DNA of 64,000 nt from JASHPR01 sp963842355 (GTDB taxonomy: Bacteria; Actinomycetota; Actinomycetes; Streptosporangiales; Streptosporangiaceae): assembly GCA_963842355.1 (NCBI GenBank), contig CAWJGC010000002.1:1-64000 (forward strand), read 5' to 3'. A program made the position numbers and the translations under genes. Under the pieces are notes generated by a model, which worked only from the letters and a program-made list of their open reading frames with translations, was not told where the DNA came from and ran no database searches. Each line of letters starts with the position of its first letter. Position 1 is the first letter of the stretch. Positions 9,212 to 20,666 of the stretch are shown here, one piece after another.

Positions 9212-9743
9212 GCGGGGCGCGGCCGCGGGGAGCGGCCGCGGGGAGCAAAGCTCCGCGAGGGTGACGTCGAAATGCGGTCAGGTGCGGCCTGTGCCCCAGC
9301 TGCGCGGCCGCTCCGGCCAAGACTTCGGGCCGTCCCCTCCTGACAATCGCTTCTGGTCGGGCTAGCGTCGTGTCATGGCACCCGCCCGGGCCCGTGGTTG
9401 CGCCGTCCAGGCTTCCCCGCCAGCGGGAAGCCTGCCCCGGCAAGCCGATGCCAGCCGCAGGCGAAACGGCCCACGTAAGGCGACTTCTCGTCGACTGATC
9501 ACGGTGCGGCTTAGAGGTAAGTCCTGCCCCGCCGGGAGACCCGATGTCTCCCGGGCCGGGAGAAGGGCAGTAGTGGCTCATGTGCTGCGAGCCCCTCAGC
9601 AGGCGGATGTGGGGTCGAAGACCAGGTCGGCCGGGCGGGTGCCGCGTATGAACGCGGAGCGGGGTTTGCTCCGCGGCGAGGGGTCCTAGGGGGGTCGTCC
9701 CCCCCAAGGGCAGGCACAGGTCCGGGCAGAAGGGGGTTCCTAA
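9212..9743. other. intergenic region; comF expected here is not found
   Basis: No supportable gene. In many relatives comF sits between lpqB and hpf; I see no phosphoribosyltransferase motif on either strand. Visible structure: a duplicated GCGGCCGCGGGGAG just after lpqB, a hairpin GCTTCCCCGCC/AGCGGGAAGC near 9410, and a second dyad CCGGGAGAC/GTCTCCCGG near 9532-9557. The region upstream of hpf is a likely promoter zone. Confidence 0.5.
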
Positions 9744-10511
9744 GTGGACATCATCTTCAAAGGCCGGCACACAGACGTGCTGGATCGATTCCGCAGGCAC
9801 GCAACGGCGAAGCTCGCCAAGATCGGAAAGCTGGACCAGAAGGCGATCAGGATCGACGTGGAGGTCTCGACGGAGCGCAACCCGCGCCAGTCGGGGCGCC
9901 GGGAACGCGTCGAGCTGACCATCTCCTCGCGCGGTCCGACCATCCGCGCGGAGGCCGCGGCGGAAGATCGCTACGTCGCGCTGGACATGGCGTTCTCCAA
10001 ACTGGAGTCGCGGCTGCGGCGCGCGGGTGACCGGCGCAAGTGCCGGCACGGGGCGCGTGCGGCCGTCCGGCTCATTGACCTGCCCGTGGCCGACGAGGCC
10101 GCGGCCGGGCTATCCGGGGTACGGCCCGAACCGGCCTCCGACGATGCCTCGTCGCCGTCGCGGGACGCGGCGGCCCGCGCGGCGGCCCGCGCGGCGGCCG
10201 ACGACGTGGTCCCGATCCAGATGCAGGGGGACGGACCGCTCGTCGTGCGGGAGAAGTTCCACATCGCCAGCGCGATGGCCATCGACGAGGCCTTGTTCGA
10301 GATGGAACTCGTGGGCCATGACTTCTTCCTGTTCCGCGACGCCGAGGACGGCCGCGCGAGCGTGGTGTACCGGCGGCGGGGCTACCAGTACGGCGTGATT
10401 CGCTTGGTGGAAGAGGTGACAGACGATGCGACCGGCCAGCCGTCGAGCCAGGCCGCGCTGAGCCGGACGAACGGGCGGGCCGCGAAGGCGGCGCCGGCCT
10501 CGGCCCGGTGA
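9744..10511 (+). CDS. hpf: long-form ribosome hibernation promoting factor
   Basis: 255 residues, GTG start. N-terminal HPF/YfiA domain (residues 1-105: MDIIFKGRHTDVLDRFRRHATAKLAKIGKL...RVELTISSRGPTIRAEAAAEDRYVALDMAFSKLESRLRR), a variable Ala/Arg/Ser linker, and the C-terminal dimerisation domain typical of long HPF (VVREKFHIASAMAIDEALFEMELVGHDFFLFRDAEDGRASVVYRRRGYQYGVIRL). It binds the 30S subunit and pairs ribosomes as inactive 100S particles in stationary phase or stress. It stands in its conserved place before secA. The linker (AARAAARAAA) is a small repeat expansion. Confidence 0.95.
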   Translation: MDIIFKGRHTDVLDRFRRHATAKLAKIGKLDQKAIRIDVEVSTERNPRQSGRRERVELTISSRGPTIRAEAAAEDRYVALDMAFSKLESRLRRAGDRRKCRHGARAAVRLIDLPVADEAAAGLSGVRPEPASDDASSPSRDAAARAAARAAADDVVPIQMQGDGPLVVREKFHIASAMAIDEALFEMELVGHDFFLFRDAEDGRASVVYRRRGYQYGVIRLVEEVTDDATGQPSSQAALSRTNGRAAKAAPASAR

Positions 10512-10712
10512 CGCGGCGCCGGTCTCGGCCCGGTAGCCTGGCACCGGTCTCAGCCCGGTAGCGTGGCGCCGACGGCGCGCCCGGGCCGTGCGCCGCTTGC
10601 GTTGCCGGCGCCCGTCGGCAAGAGTTTGATCACACGGCACCGCGGAGGCGGGCACGGGCGCCCGCGGGACGGCGGTGCCCGCAACCATCGCGGCGGTCAG
10701 GAAGGAGGCGTC

Positions 10713-11432
10713 ATGGGCGGAAGCCCCGGTGCCGGCGCGGCCCCCCCGGATGCCTCGCCGCACGCCGAGCCGATCCGCACGATGATCGTCGACGATCACG
10801 CGTTGTTCCGCCGCGGCCTCGAGATGGTGCTGGAGAGCGAGCAGGATATCGAGCTGGTCGGCCAGGCGAGCGACGGGGCCGAGGCGGTCGAGAAGGCCGC
10901 CGAGTCGCTGCCCGATGTCGTCCTGATGGACATCCGCATGCCGCGCAGCAGCGGAATCGAAGCCTGCCGGGCGATGAAGGAGGCCGCCCCCAGCGCCAAG
11001 ATAGTCATCCTCACGATCAGTGACGAGGAGGAAGACCTCTTCGAGGCGATCAGGGCCGGCGCCAGCGGCTACCTGCTCAAGGACATCCCGCTGGACGAGG
11101 TCGCCGACGCGGTCCGCGCGGTACACGGCGGCCAGTCCCTGATCAACCCGTCCATGGCCGCCAAGCTCCTGACCGAGTTCGCCACGCTCGCCCGGCGGGA
11201 CGAGGAGGAGCGCGCCCAGGAACTGCCCGCCCCCCGGCTGACCGAGCGGGAGATGCAGGTGCTCAAGCTCGTCGCCCGGGGGATGAACAACCGCGACATC
11301 GCCAAGGAGTTGTTCATCTCCGAGAACACGGTGAAGAACCACGTACGCAACATCCTGGAGAAGCTGCAGATTCACTCCAGGATGGAGGCGGTCATGGTCG
11401 CGGTGCGGGAGAAGCTGATCGAATTCAGCTGA
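10713..11432 (+). CDS. NarL/LuxR-family response regulator
   Basis: 239 residues. The ATG at 10713 is preceded by a strong GAAGGAGG. Receiver domain at residues 22-140 with acidic pocket D27/D28 (IVDDHA), phospho-acceptor D73 (VVLMDIRMP), Thr/Ser in VILTISDEEED and the conserved Lys in GYLLKDIP. LuxR-type HTH at about 170-235 (LTEREMQVLKLVARGMNNRDIAKELFISENTVKNHVRNILEKL). No cognate kinase is adjacent. An orphan regulator of this type between hpf and secA is a conserved actinomycete arrangement. Target genes cannot be told from the sequence. Confidence 0.92.
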   Translation: MGGSPGAGAAPPDASPHAEPIRTMIVDDHALFRRGLEMVLESEQDIELVGQASDGAEAVEKAAESLPDVVLMDIRMPRSSGIEACRAMKEAAPSAKIVILTISDEEEDLFEAIRAGASGYLLKDIPLDEVADAVRAVHGGQSLINPSMAAKLLTEFATLARRDEEERAQELPAPRLTEREMQVLKLVARGMNNRDIAKELFISENTVKNHVRNILEKLQIHSRMEAVMVAVREKLIEFS

Positions 11433-11480
11433 CGGTGTTCCCCGCTCGCCTCCGGGCCCCGCCCGCCTCCCCATCCCCGG

Positions 11481-12743
11481 TTACGTCAGCGAGGAGATCG
11501 CCTTACGCAGCCGGGGCTCCAGGCTGACCGGTTCCACCTGGCCGAGTGCGACGTTGTCGCACCCGACCCACGCCGCCGCGTCCCGCAGCGCGCGCGCCAT
11601 GGCCCCGGTGGCGGACGACGTGTCCAGCGAGAGCTTGCGCGCGACCAGGGTCTGGCCGCTGCGGGCCGGATCGACGCGGCCGACCAGGCGCCCGCGCGCC
11701 AGCAGCGGCATCGTGAAGTAGCCGTGCACGCGCTTGGCCCGCGGCACGTAGGCCTCCAGGCTGTGCTCGAAGCCGAACATCCGCACCGTCCGCTTCCGGT
11801 CCCAGATCAGGGAATCGAACGGCGACAGGAGCGTGACCCGGTGCCGGCCGCGGCCGGCCCGCGGCCCGCCGGGCCCGGACCCGCCCCCGGCGGCGGCCAG
11901 CGCGGCCGGGTCCGCCCAGGCCGGGACCGCCGGGCCGCCGCGGGGCCCGGCGATCTCGACCGGCACCAGCCCGGCCGCCGCCGCGGCCTCGTCCGGCGTG
12001 AGAGCCAGGCCGTCCCGGCTCTGGCCCGTGCCGCCGTACCGCAGTCGCTGGTAGTCGGCCAGGTCGGCGCGGGTCACCACGCCGAGCGCCCGGGCGGCCA
12101 CCCCCGCCAGGTGGGTGACGCACTCGGCGTCGGAGGGGTCGGCGGCCAGCAGTTCCGGCGGCAGCACACGTTCCGGCAGGTCATACACACGGCGCCATCC
12201 GGTCCGGCGGGCGCAGATGACCCGGCCGGTGTCGAGCAGCCACTCGACGGCGATCTTCGTCTCCGACCAGTCCCACCAGTCACCGCCGCCGCGTGCCCCG
12301 CCCAGTTGGGTCGCGTTCAGCGGGCCCTCGGCCCGGAGCCTGGCCAGGACCTCGTCGCCGACCTTCTCCGGGACGTCGTGCCAGCGCCGGCCGCGGGCCG
12401 CGATGGCCCGCCGCCGGAACGCGTAGTACGGCCATTCCTCGATCGGCAGCACGCAGGCGGCGTGCGACCAGTACTCGAAGGCATCCGCGCGGCCGGGATT
12501 CCAGTAGGCACGCTCGACCCGCGGCCGGGGCACGGCACCCAGCCGGGCGTAGGCCACCAACTCGTGCGATCGCGCGAGCACGCTGATCGTGTCCAGCTGG
12601 ACCGCGCCGAGCCGCCGGAGCATGCCCGGCACCCCGCCGCGTCGTGCCTCAGTGCCGACGAACCCCTGGGCCTGGAGCATCATCAGCCGGGCGTCGTCCG
12701 GCGACAGGGTCAGCTGCGGGACGGGACGGGGAAGGCTGGCCAC
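11481..12743 (-). CDS. YcaQ/AlkX-type DNA glycosylase (HTH_42 family)
   Basis: 420 residues from a GTG start. Tandem winged-helix architecture of the HTH_42 family, which unhooks interstrand crosslinks and excises bulky alkylpurines. In this family the catalytic motif is Q-hydrophobic-Q in AlkZ and Q-hydrophobic-D in the YcaQ/AlkX branch. Here it reads VQLDTISVLARSHELV, the AlkX form. The conserved FEYWSHAACVLP and the C-terminal HGYFTMPLLARGRLVGRVDP blocks are present. Convergent with the response regulator, 48 bp between stops. A Gly/Pro-rich insertion (AAAGGGSGPGGPRAGRG) sits in the middle. Streptomyces carries the same gene beside secA. Confidence 0.88.
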   Translation of the reverse strand: MASLPRPVPQLTLSPDDARLMMLQAQGFVGTEARRGGVPGMLRRLGAVQLDTISVLARSHELVAYARLGAVPRPRVERAYWNPGRADAFEYWSHAACVLPIEEWPYYAFRRRAIAARGRRWHDVPEKVGDEVLARLRAEGPLNATQLGGARGGGDWWDWSETKIAVEWLLDTGRVICARRTGWRRVYDLPERVLPPELLAADPSDAECVTHLAGVAARALGVVTRADLADYQRLRYGGTGQSRDGLALTPDEAAAAAGLVPVEIAGPRGGPAVPAWADPAALAAAGGGSGPGGPRAGRGRHRVTLLSPFDSLIWDRKRTVRMFGFEHSLEAYVPRAKRVHGYFTMPLLARGRLVGRVDPARSGQTLVARKLSLDTSSATGAMARALRDAAAWVGCDNVALGQVEPVSLEPRLRKAISSLT

Positions 12744-12832
12744 CAGCCGAGAGTAGCCGTAGGCACCGACATTCCGTGGCCGCCGGTGCGTTCAGGAAAA
12801 TACCGGGAGCATGTCGGCGGAACGCCGTGTTT

Positions 12833-13135
12833 CTAGTACCAGTCCTCGAAGATGTTGGTGGCCAGGGCCAGCAGGCCGCCCACGGCCACCAGGCCCACGC
12901 CGATCCAGAACGGCACCCAGGTCGGGCCGAACACCAGCGCGAGGCCCCCGACCAGGAAGCCGACCATGACGATCGAGACCGCGATCCAGGACACGGGGCG
13001 GCCGTGGTAGGGCGGCGGATACGGGACCGGTACTCCCGGGGTCTGAGGCACCCACGCGGTCTGCTCGGCCAGGCCCGCGGGGCCCGGCCCGGCGGCCGCG
13101 CTGCCGACGATGCCCGGCTCGACCTGGTTCGACAT
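12833..13135 (-). CDS. small two-helix membrane protein (DUF6704-like)
   Basis: 100 residues. Proline-rich cytoplasmic N-terminus, then HGRPVSWIAVSIVMVGFLVG, a first membrane helix (about 47-66), a short loop with FGPTWVPFW and a second helix (about 72-92), ending NIFEDWY. This matches small actinobacterial proteins with a conserved HG motif before the first helix, annotated only as DUF6704 or hypothetical. It is divergent from secA, which shares its upstream region. No enzymatic motif. Confidence 0.75.
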   Translation of the reverse strand: MSNQVEPGIVGSAAAGPGPAGLAEQTAWVPQTPGVPVPYPPPYHGRPVSWIAVSIVMVGFLVGGLALVFGPTWVPFWIGVGLVAVGGLLALATNIFEDWY

Positions 13136-13475
13136 GCGTGCTGCTCCTCTCGTGGGGCTGCTCGCCGTGCTCGATCACCCGTTTCGGGCCGGCGCCCCTC
13201 GCCTTGCTCTTATTGTGGTCAGGCCCCCGGCGGGGCGAGCACCCGCCCCTACGGTATCGGCCTGATGACGAGGGCTCGGCTTCACCCCGGGTCTCGCCTA
13301 CCATGGCTGTAGGCACGGTGGCAGGAGCCCGCCGCGACGCCCTTCGCCTGCCCGGCCAGCGCCCCGTGATCCGGGGCACAGCGGTTCGGGGTACAGCGGT
13401 TTGAGGCGGCGGCGCCGCGGCAAGGCGGGCACACCGGGCCAGTGATCCAGACGATCCGCGAGGAGCGCGACACAA
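13136..13475. promoter_or_regulatory. divergent control region between the membrane protein and secA
   Basis: 340 bp between two divergent starts. No gene seen. GAGGAGCG immediately before the GTG at 13476 is the secA ribosome binding site. A/T-richer patches near 13210 and 13310 are the likeliest promoter sites, but no clear -35/-10 pair can be defended. Confidence 0.45.
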
Positions 13476-16559
<3,084 letters not shown>

Positions 16560-16564
<5 letters not shown>

Positions 16565-16702
16565 CCGGCGCGGCCGTTCGTCAGCCCTGGCGGCGCGCAT
16601 CCGGTAGCCGGCGTGGTCCGTTCGTCAGCCTTGGCGGCGCGCATGCGGTAGCCGGCGTGGTCCGTTCGTCAGCCTTGGCGGCGCGCATCCGGTAGCCGGC
16701 TC
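16560..16702. repeat. three-copy tandem repeat after secA, unit 43-44 bp
   Basis: Units begin GTAGCCGGC at 16561, 16604, 16648 and a partial one at 16692, each containing CGTTCGTCAGCC and TTGGCGGCGCGCAT. The first unit includes the secA stop codon. Near-identical copies imply recent expansion. No coding sense. Confidence 0.85.
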
Positions 16703-16764
16703 GGCGGTCGCTGCGAATCCGAATTTAGCTCACATTCCGGGCAGGACGTGCGGTGCGTTCCCTG

Positions 16765-16875
16765 ATCTGACACACGGAAATAGGCCCCACTGGTGCTCCT
16801 GTGGCCACAGTTACGCATGGGCCTATTTTCGTGTCCCAGGGGAGCGCCGCGAAGCGGCGCATGTTTTTTCTAGGA
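16765..16875 (+). terminator. left arm of a long inverted repeat; structured terminator for secA
   Basis: 111-bp arm made of nested dyads: an outer pair GGAAATAGGCCC / GGGCCTATTTTC, the perfect 12-bp palindrome CTGTGGCCACAG in its loop, then GCGCCGC-GAA-GCGGCGC (about 16845-16860) followed by ATGTTTTTTCT. The last hairpin plus T-run has the form of an intrinsic terminator reading rightward, so it would end secA transcription. The same arm recurs inverted at 17375-17480. Confidence 0.7.
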
Positions 16876-17374
16876 CCGAAAACCAGGTATTGGGCGCGCA
16901 GATGATCAACACGCCGGTTTGATCATGGATCCGGCGCCCGGTTCCCTGACCCAGGCGCCGGTCAGCGGACAACGCGGCTGGCCGGGGGCTGGCGCCAGGC
17001 CGGACAGCCAGCCACCGTCATAACCATTTGCCCCCGTTTCGCAGTCTTCGTCTCGGCCGCAGGCCCGCCGTCCCGGCATCCCCGGCCGCCGCCTCGCTAT
17101 CCCGCCCCGTGAATGCGGCTTTGGTGTACACCCGTGTACAGCAGACGCACATTCATCGCCGGGTTCGTCGGCTCCGGGTACCGGCTCACCTGACCGGAGG
17201 ACCCAGAACGCAGGAAATGCCGGAATTCAGGGCATGGATCATGGGCACCGCCCGGCCAGGGCGCCGGGCGGGCTCCGCCGCGCCCCGGTTCGCAGCCCCG
17301 CTTACCACCAGGCTGACCGCCGGGAGGCACAGCAGCGGGTTATTCCGCGACGAGCCCATTTCACACATTTCAGG
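16876..17374. other. spacer between the two inverted arms
   Basis: About 500 bp with no believable gene and no transposase. It contains the dispersed palindromic element annotated at 17106-17178. A dyad CAGCCGGCC-type run occurs near 16975-17000. Confidence 0.5.
17106..17178. repeat. dispersed imperfect palindrome, copy 1
   Basis: Runs from CCGTGAATGCGGCTTTGGTG through the inner TGTACACCCGTGTACA to CGCACATTCATCGCCGGGTT. The two halves are imperfect inverted copies (GTGAATG...CATTCAT). The reverse complement of a clearly related sequence lies at 35476-35545. Both copies are intergenic. Confidence 0.65.
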
Positions 17375-17480
17375 CCTAGAAAACATGCGCCGCTTCGCGG
17401 CGCTCCCGTGGGACACGAAAATAGGCCCATGCGTAACTGTGGCCACAGGAGCACCAGTGGGGCCTATTTCCGTGTCAGAT
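17375..17480 (-). terminator. right arm of the long inverted repeat; terminator for the Rv3235-like gene
   Basis: Reverse complement of 16765-16875 with only small indels (GACACGG for GACACACGG, shorter T-run). On the minus strand the GCGCCGCGAAGCGGCGC hairpin and T-run follow the gene that ends at 17582, so each of the two convergent genes runs into its own copy of the same structure. Confidence 0.7.
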
Positions 17481-17581
17481 TATGAAACTGAGACTCGAAT
17501 CAGCGGTCAAACCCGGATGAAGCGGGCAACGGTCGGCCAGTGGATCTGCTCCTCAGGACCGATGCGGGTTGAACGGAGCTG

Positions 17582-18379
17582 TCAGGCGGCCTCGATGGCC
17601 GTGCAGACCCATCGCGCCGCCTTCGCGGTCCGCCCGGGGCTGGCGCGGTGCGGCCCGTCGTACTCAAGCCGCACGGCCAGGGCTCGGATCGTGGGGCCGA
17701 ACCCCACCACCACGGTCATCTCGACCACGCCCGCGGTCGGCCGGGAGGTCACGACGCGGCGTACCCGGGGCTGAACCCCGGCGGCGAGCGTCGGCCCGAG
17801 TTGCCGGATGCGCCGACGCGCCTGGTCGGTGGTCCACGGGACGATCTGACCCGGGGGGCGCGATCCCGCTAGCGTCTCGGCGAGCACCTGGGCGAACTGG
17901 CCTGGCCATCCGGCTCCCGCCTCTCCGCGCTGCGGCGGGCGAGGCGCGGGCTGGCCGGGGGCGGGCTGGCCGGGGGGTGCGGGCTGGCCGGGGGGTGCGG
18001 GCGGGCCGGGGGGTGCGGGCTGATCACGCGCTGCCGTCGGCTCGGGCTGATCACGCGCTGCCGTCGGCTCGGGCGGGCCGGGGCTGACCACGGTCCGGGG
18101 CGCCGTGACCAGCGCGAGCCGTCGTGGTTCCTGGGCTGCACCACGGCCGGCCGTGGGTCGCTCGTCGTCGTAGGGCGGAGCGGAGTCGGGGACCGTGACC
18201 AGCCGTACCGCCGCGGCGTCGGGTAGCGGGCGTCTTCGCGCCAGCGGCAGGCCGAAGCCGGGAACCAGGGGCAGCACCAGGCGCGCGGAAGTAGCAGCCC
18301 GGCGCCGGGACTCCCCGGTCGAGGTCGAGGTGGGCCGAGGCGGTGGCATGGGACCTCCGGGGGGAGCGGGCTCCGGCAT
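17582..18379 (-). CDS. Rv3235-family protein (DUF6459-like)
   Basis: 265 residues from the ATG at 18379. The conserved part is the C-terminal 110 residues (WPGQFAQVLAETLAGSRPPGQIVPWTTDQARRRIRQLGPTLAAG...VEMTVVVGFGPTIRALAVRLEYDG...WVCTAIEAA), which matches the actinobacterial Rv3235 family found near secA. The function is unknown. Before it lies a low-complexity stretch with EPTAARDQP twice and PPGQPAPPGQPAPGQ repeats, coded by tandem DNA repeats at about 17940-18070. Convergent with secA. The N-terminal 90 residues are Pro/Arg-rich and probably disordered. Confidence 0.75.
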   Translation of the reverse strand: MPEPAPPGGPMPPPRPTSTSTGESRRRAATSARLVLPLVPGFGLPLARRRPLPDAAAVRLVTVPDSAPPYDDERPTAGRGAAQEPRRLALVTAPRTVVSPGPPEPTAARDQPEPTAARDQPAPPGPPAPPGQPAPPGQPAPGQPAPRPPQRGEAGAGWPGQFAQVLAETLAGSRPPGQIVPWTTDQARRRIRQLGPTLAAGVQPRVRRVVTSRPTAGVVEMTVVVGFGPTIRALAVRLEYDGPHRASPGRTAKAARWVCTAIEAA

Positions 18380-18574
18380 GTCTGAGTTGTACCTGTCGCC
18401 GGTGACATTTCTGGCCCCGGGACCTGCCGGAGGCGTGCCCGGGAACGCGGAATGCCCGGAGGCTTCGGCTGGTTGACGACGTGTGAGCGCGCCACCGCGC
18501 CCGGACCGAGAACTGAGACCGAGAACTAAGACCGAGACGCCTGCCGGGGGCAGGCCCTCCCAGGAGACAACACC

Positions 18575-19753
18575 GTGTCGCTGCCACCGCTGGTCACGCT
18601 GGCCGCAGAGCTGACCGTCGACGAGGTCAAGCGCTATTCGCGCCACCTGATCATCCCCGAGATCGGAATGACCGGGCAGAAGCGCCTGAAGAACGCCCGG
18701 GTGCTCTGCGTGGGCGCGGGCGGGCTGGGCTCACCCGCGCTGCTGTACCTGGCAGCCGCCGGGGTGGGGACGCTCGGCATCATCGACTTCGACGTGGTCG
18801 ACGAATCCAACCTGCAACGGCAGGTCATTCACGGCCAGTCCGACGTGGGACGCCCGAAGGCGCAGTCCGCACGCGACAGCATCAGGGAGATCAACCCGTA
18901 CGTCACCGTGGTGCTGCACGAGGAACGCCTCGATTCCGACAACGCGATGGAGATCTTCGCGCAGTACGACCTGATCGTCGACGGTACCGACAACTTCGCC
19001 ACCAGGTACCTGGTGAACGACGCGTGCGTGCTGCTCGGCAAGCCCTACGTCTGGGGATCGATCTACCGCTTCGACGGCCAGGCCAGCGTGTTCTGGGCAG
19101 AATACGGCCCGTGCTACCGCTGCCTGTACCCGGAGCCGCCGCCGCCGGGCATGGTGCCGTCCTGCGCCGAAGGCGGCGTCCTCGGCGTGCTCTGCGCCTC
19201 CATCGGATCCATCCAGGTCAACGAGGCGATCAAGATCATCACTGGGGTCGGCGACCCGCTGGTCGGGCGGCTGATGATCTATGACGCGCTGGAGATGAGC
19301 TACCGCTCGGTCCGGGTCAGGAAGGACCCGGAATGCGCGGTCTGCGGCAAGAACCCCACGATCACCGAGCTCATCGACTACGAGGAGTTCTGCGGCACGG
19401 TGTCGGAGGATGCTCAGCGCGCCGCGTCGGGGTCCACGATCACCGCGACCGAGCTCAAGGCGATGCTCGACTCCGACGACAAGATCTTCCTGGTGGACGT
19501 CAGGGAGCCGAACGAGTACGAGATCGTGTCGATCCCGGGCTCGGTGCTGATTCCCAAGGACCAGTTCCTCACCGGGGCGGCCCTGGAGCAGCTCCCGCAA
19601 GACCGCAGGATCGTGTTGCACTGCAAGAGCGGAGCCCGCAGCGCCGAGTGCCTGGCTGTCGTCAAGAACGCAGGCTTCTCGGACGCCGTGCATGTGGGCG
19701 GAGGCGTTCTGGCCTGGGTCAGCCAGGTTGATCCCTCCCTGCCCACGTACTGA
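18575..19753 (+). CDS. moeZ: adenylyltransferase/sulfurtransferase MoeZ
   Basis: 392 residues, GTG start after a GGAG. N-terminal ThiF/MoeB domain: nucleotide-binding VGAGGLGSPALLYLAAAGVG, adenylation residues in DFDVVDESNLQRQ and the zinc cysteines in GPCYRCLYPE and ECAVCG. C-terminal rhodanese domain (about 285-390) with the active-site loop HCKSGARS. It activates the C-terminal Gly-Gly of sulfur-carrier proteins (MoaD, CysO, ThiS) and supplies sulfur for molybdopterin, thiamine and cysteine or secondary-metabolite synthesis. The C-terminal Cys-Lys-Ser-Gly-Ala-Arg loop shows the rhodanese is active. Monocistronic here. Confidence 0.95.
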   Translation: MSLPPLVTLAAELTVDEVKRYSRHLIIPEIGMTGQKRLKNARVLCVGAGGLGSPALLYLAAAGVGTLGIIDFDVVDESNLQRQVIHGQSDVGRPKAQSARDSIREINPYVTVVLHEERLDSDNAMEIFAQYDLIVDGTDNFATRYLVNDACVLLGKPYVWGSIYRFDGQASVFWAEYGPCYRCLYPEPPPPGMVPSCAEGGVLGVLCASIGSIQVNEAIKIITGVGDPLVGRLMIYDALEMSYRSVRVRKDPECAVCGKNPTITELIDYEEFCGTVSEDAQRAASGSTITATELKAMLDSDDKIFLVDVREPNEYEIVSIPGSVLIPKDQFLTGAALEQLPQDRRIVLHCKSGARSAECLAVVKNAGFSDAVHVGGGVLAWVSQVDPSLPTY

Positions 19754-19865
19754 GCCGCCGGGAACCGCAGGCCAGGCCGCACGGCGTCGCCCGGGGCCTG
19801 GCGCCGGCGGCCGAACCTCTCCTCAGGCTGCGCGCCGCGCCCGGACCAGGCCGTAGCATTTCTGT

Positions 19866-20666
19866 GTGGCCATGCAGCCTGAACCTCCGGGCATCGCGCG
19901 CGCCGCGGCGCCAGCCGGCCCAGGACGGGCCGGCTGGCGCCGCGGTCTGACGGTGACGGCCCTGGTCCTCGGCACCGCAGGCCTGGCCGTGTCGGCCGCC
20001 GGTGTTTCCGCTCAGCTGCTGCCGCGCAAGTTCACCGCCGCGCAGCAGCAGCAGATCATGGCCTGGGAGACCGCGCGGCGCTGGCGGACCATCCCGGCCG
20101 GCGAGATCTTCCCGGCCGCGGTCACCTACCGTCTGCCCGGTGCTGTCCTCGAGTCCGCCGCGCCGCTGCCGCTGACCGCGCACCGAGTCGGGATCGCCCC
20201 GCAGGTCACGTGCCTGACGGGGAGCGATCCGGCCGCCGCCGCTGTGCTGTCCGCGTACCGGTGCGCGGCCGTGCTCCGCGCGACGTACATCGACCAGACC
20301 GACAGCATGCTCGTCACCGTCGGCGTGGCGGTGATGCCCAGCGCCGCCGCGGCCAGGTCCGCGGCGGGCCGGCTGTCCGCTGGCCCGCAGCTCCATCCGG
20401 GCGTCAAGGCGGCCGCGTTCCGCGACAGCCTGGCCAAGGTGTTCGGCGACCGGCAGCGGCAGCTTTCCTGGGCGGTCAGCGCGGGCCCGTACCTGATCAT
20501 GTCGACGGTAGGCTACGCGGACGGCAGGCCGCGGGAGCAGGTATCGTCCGATCCCTACGCCTCCCAGGAGATGACCAGCCTCGCCACGGGCGTGGCCAGC
20601 GCGGTCGGCAAGCCGCTGGGCGCGCCGCCGCCGCTGCCCCACTGCCCGGGAGCGCCCGGATGCTGA
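19866..20666 (+). CDS. membrane-anchored extracytoplasmic protein paired with the S8 protease
   Basis: 266 residues. A short basic cytoplasmic tail, one membrane helix (about residues 29-52, LTVTALVLGTAGLAVSAAGVSAQLL), then an Ala-rich extracytoplasmic domain with two cysteine pairs (VTCLTG/YRCAAV and HCPGAPGC). Its stop overlaps the start of the mycosin-like protease by seven bases, so the two are coupled. Such pairs are common in actinomycetes next to subtilisin-like membrane proteases, and no enzymatic motif is visible. Could be a partner or substrate of the protease. That role is inferred from gene order alone. Confidence 0.65.
   Translation: MAMQPEPPGIARAAAPAGPGRAGWRRGLTVTALVLGTAGLAVSAAGVSAQLLPRKFTAAQQQQIMAWETARRWRTIPAGEIFPAAVTYRLPGAVLESAAPLPLTAHRVGIAPQVTCLTGSDPAAAAVLSAYRCAAVLRATYIDQTDSMLVTVGVAVMPSAAAARSAAGRLSAGPQLHPGVKAAAFRDSLAKVFGDRQRQLSWAVSAGPYLIMSTVGYADGRPREQVSSDPYASQEMTSLATGVASAVGKPLGAPPPLPHCPGAPGC

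Noticed and set aside
9375..9689. 104-residue reading frame between lpqB and hpf
   Set aside because: Arg/Ala/Pro composition follows GC-rich codon bias, no family features, and it contains two hairpins typical of non-coding DNA.
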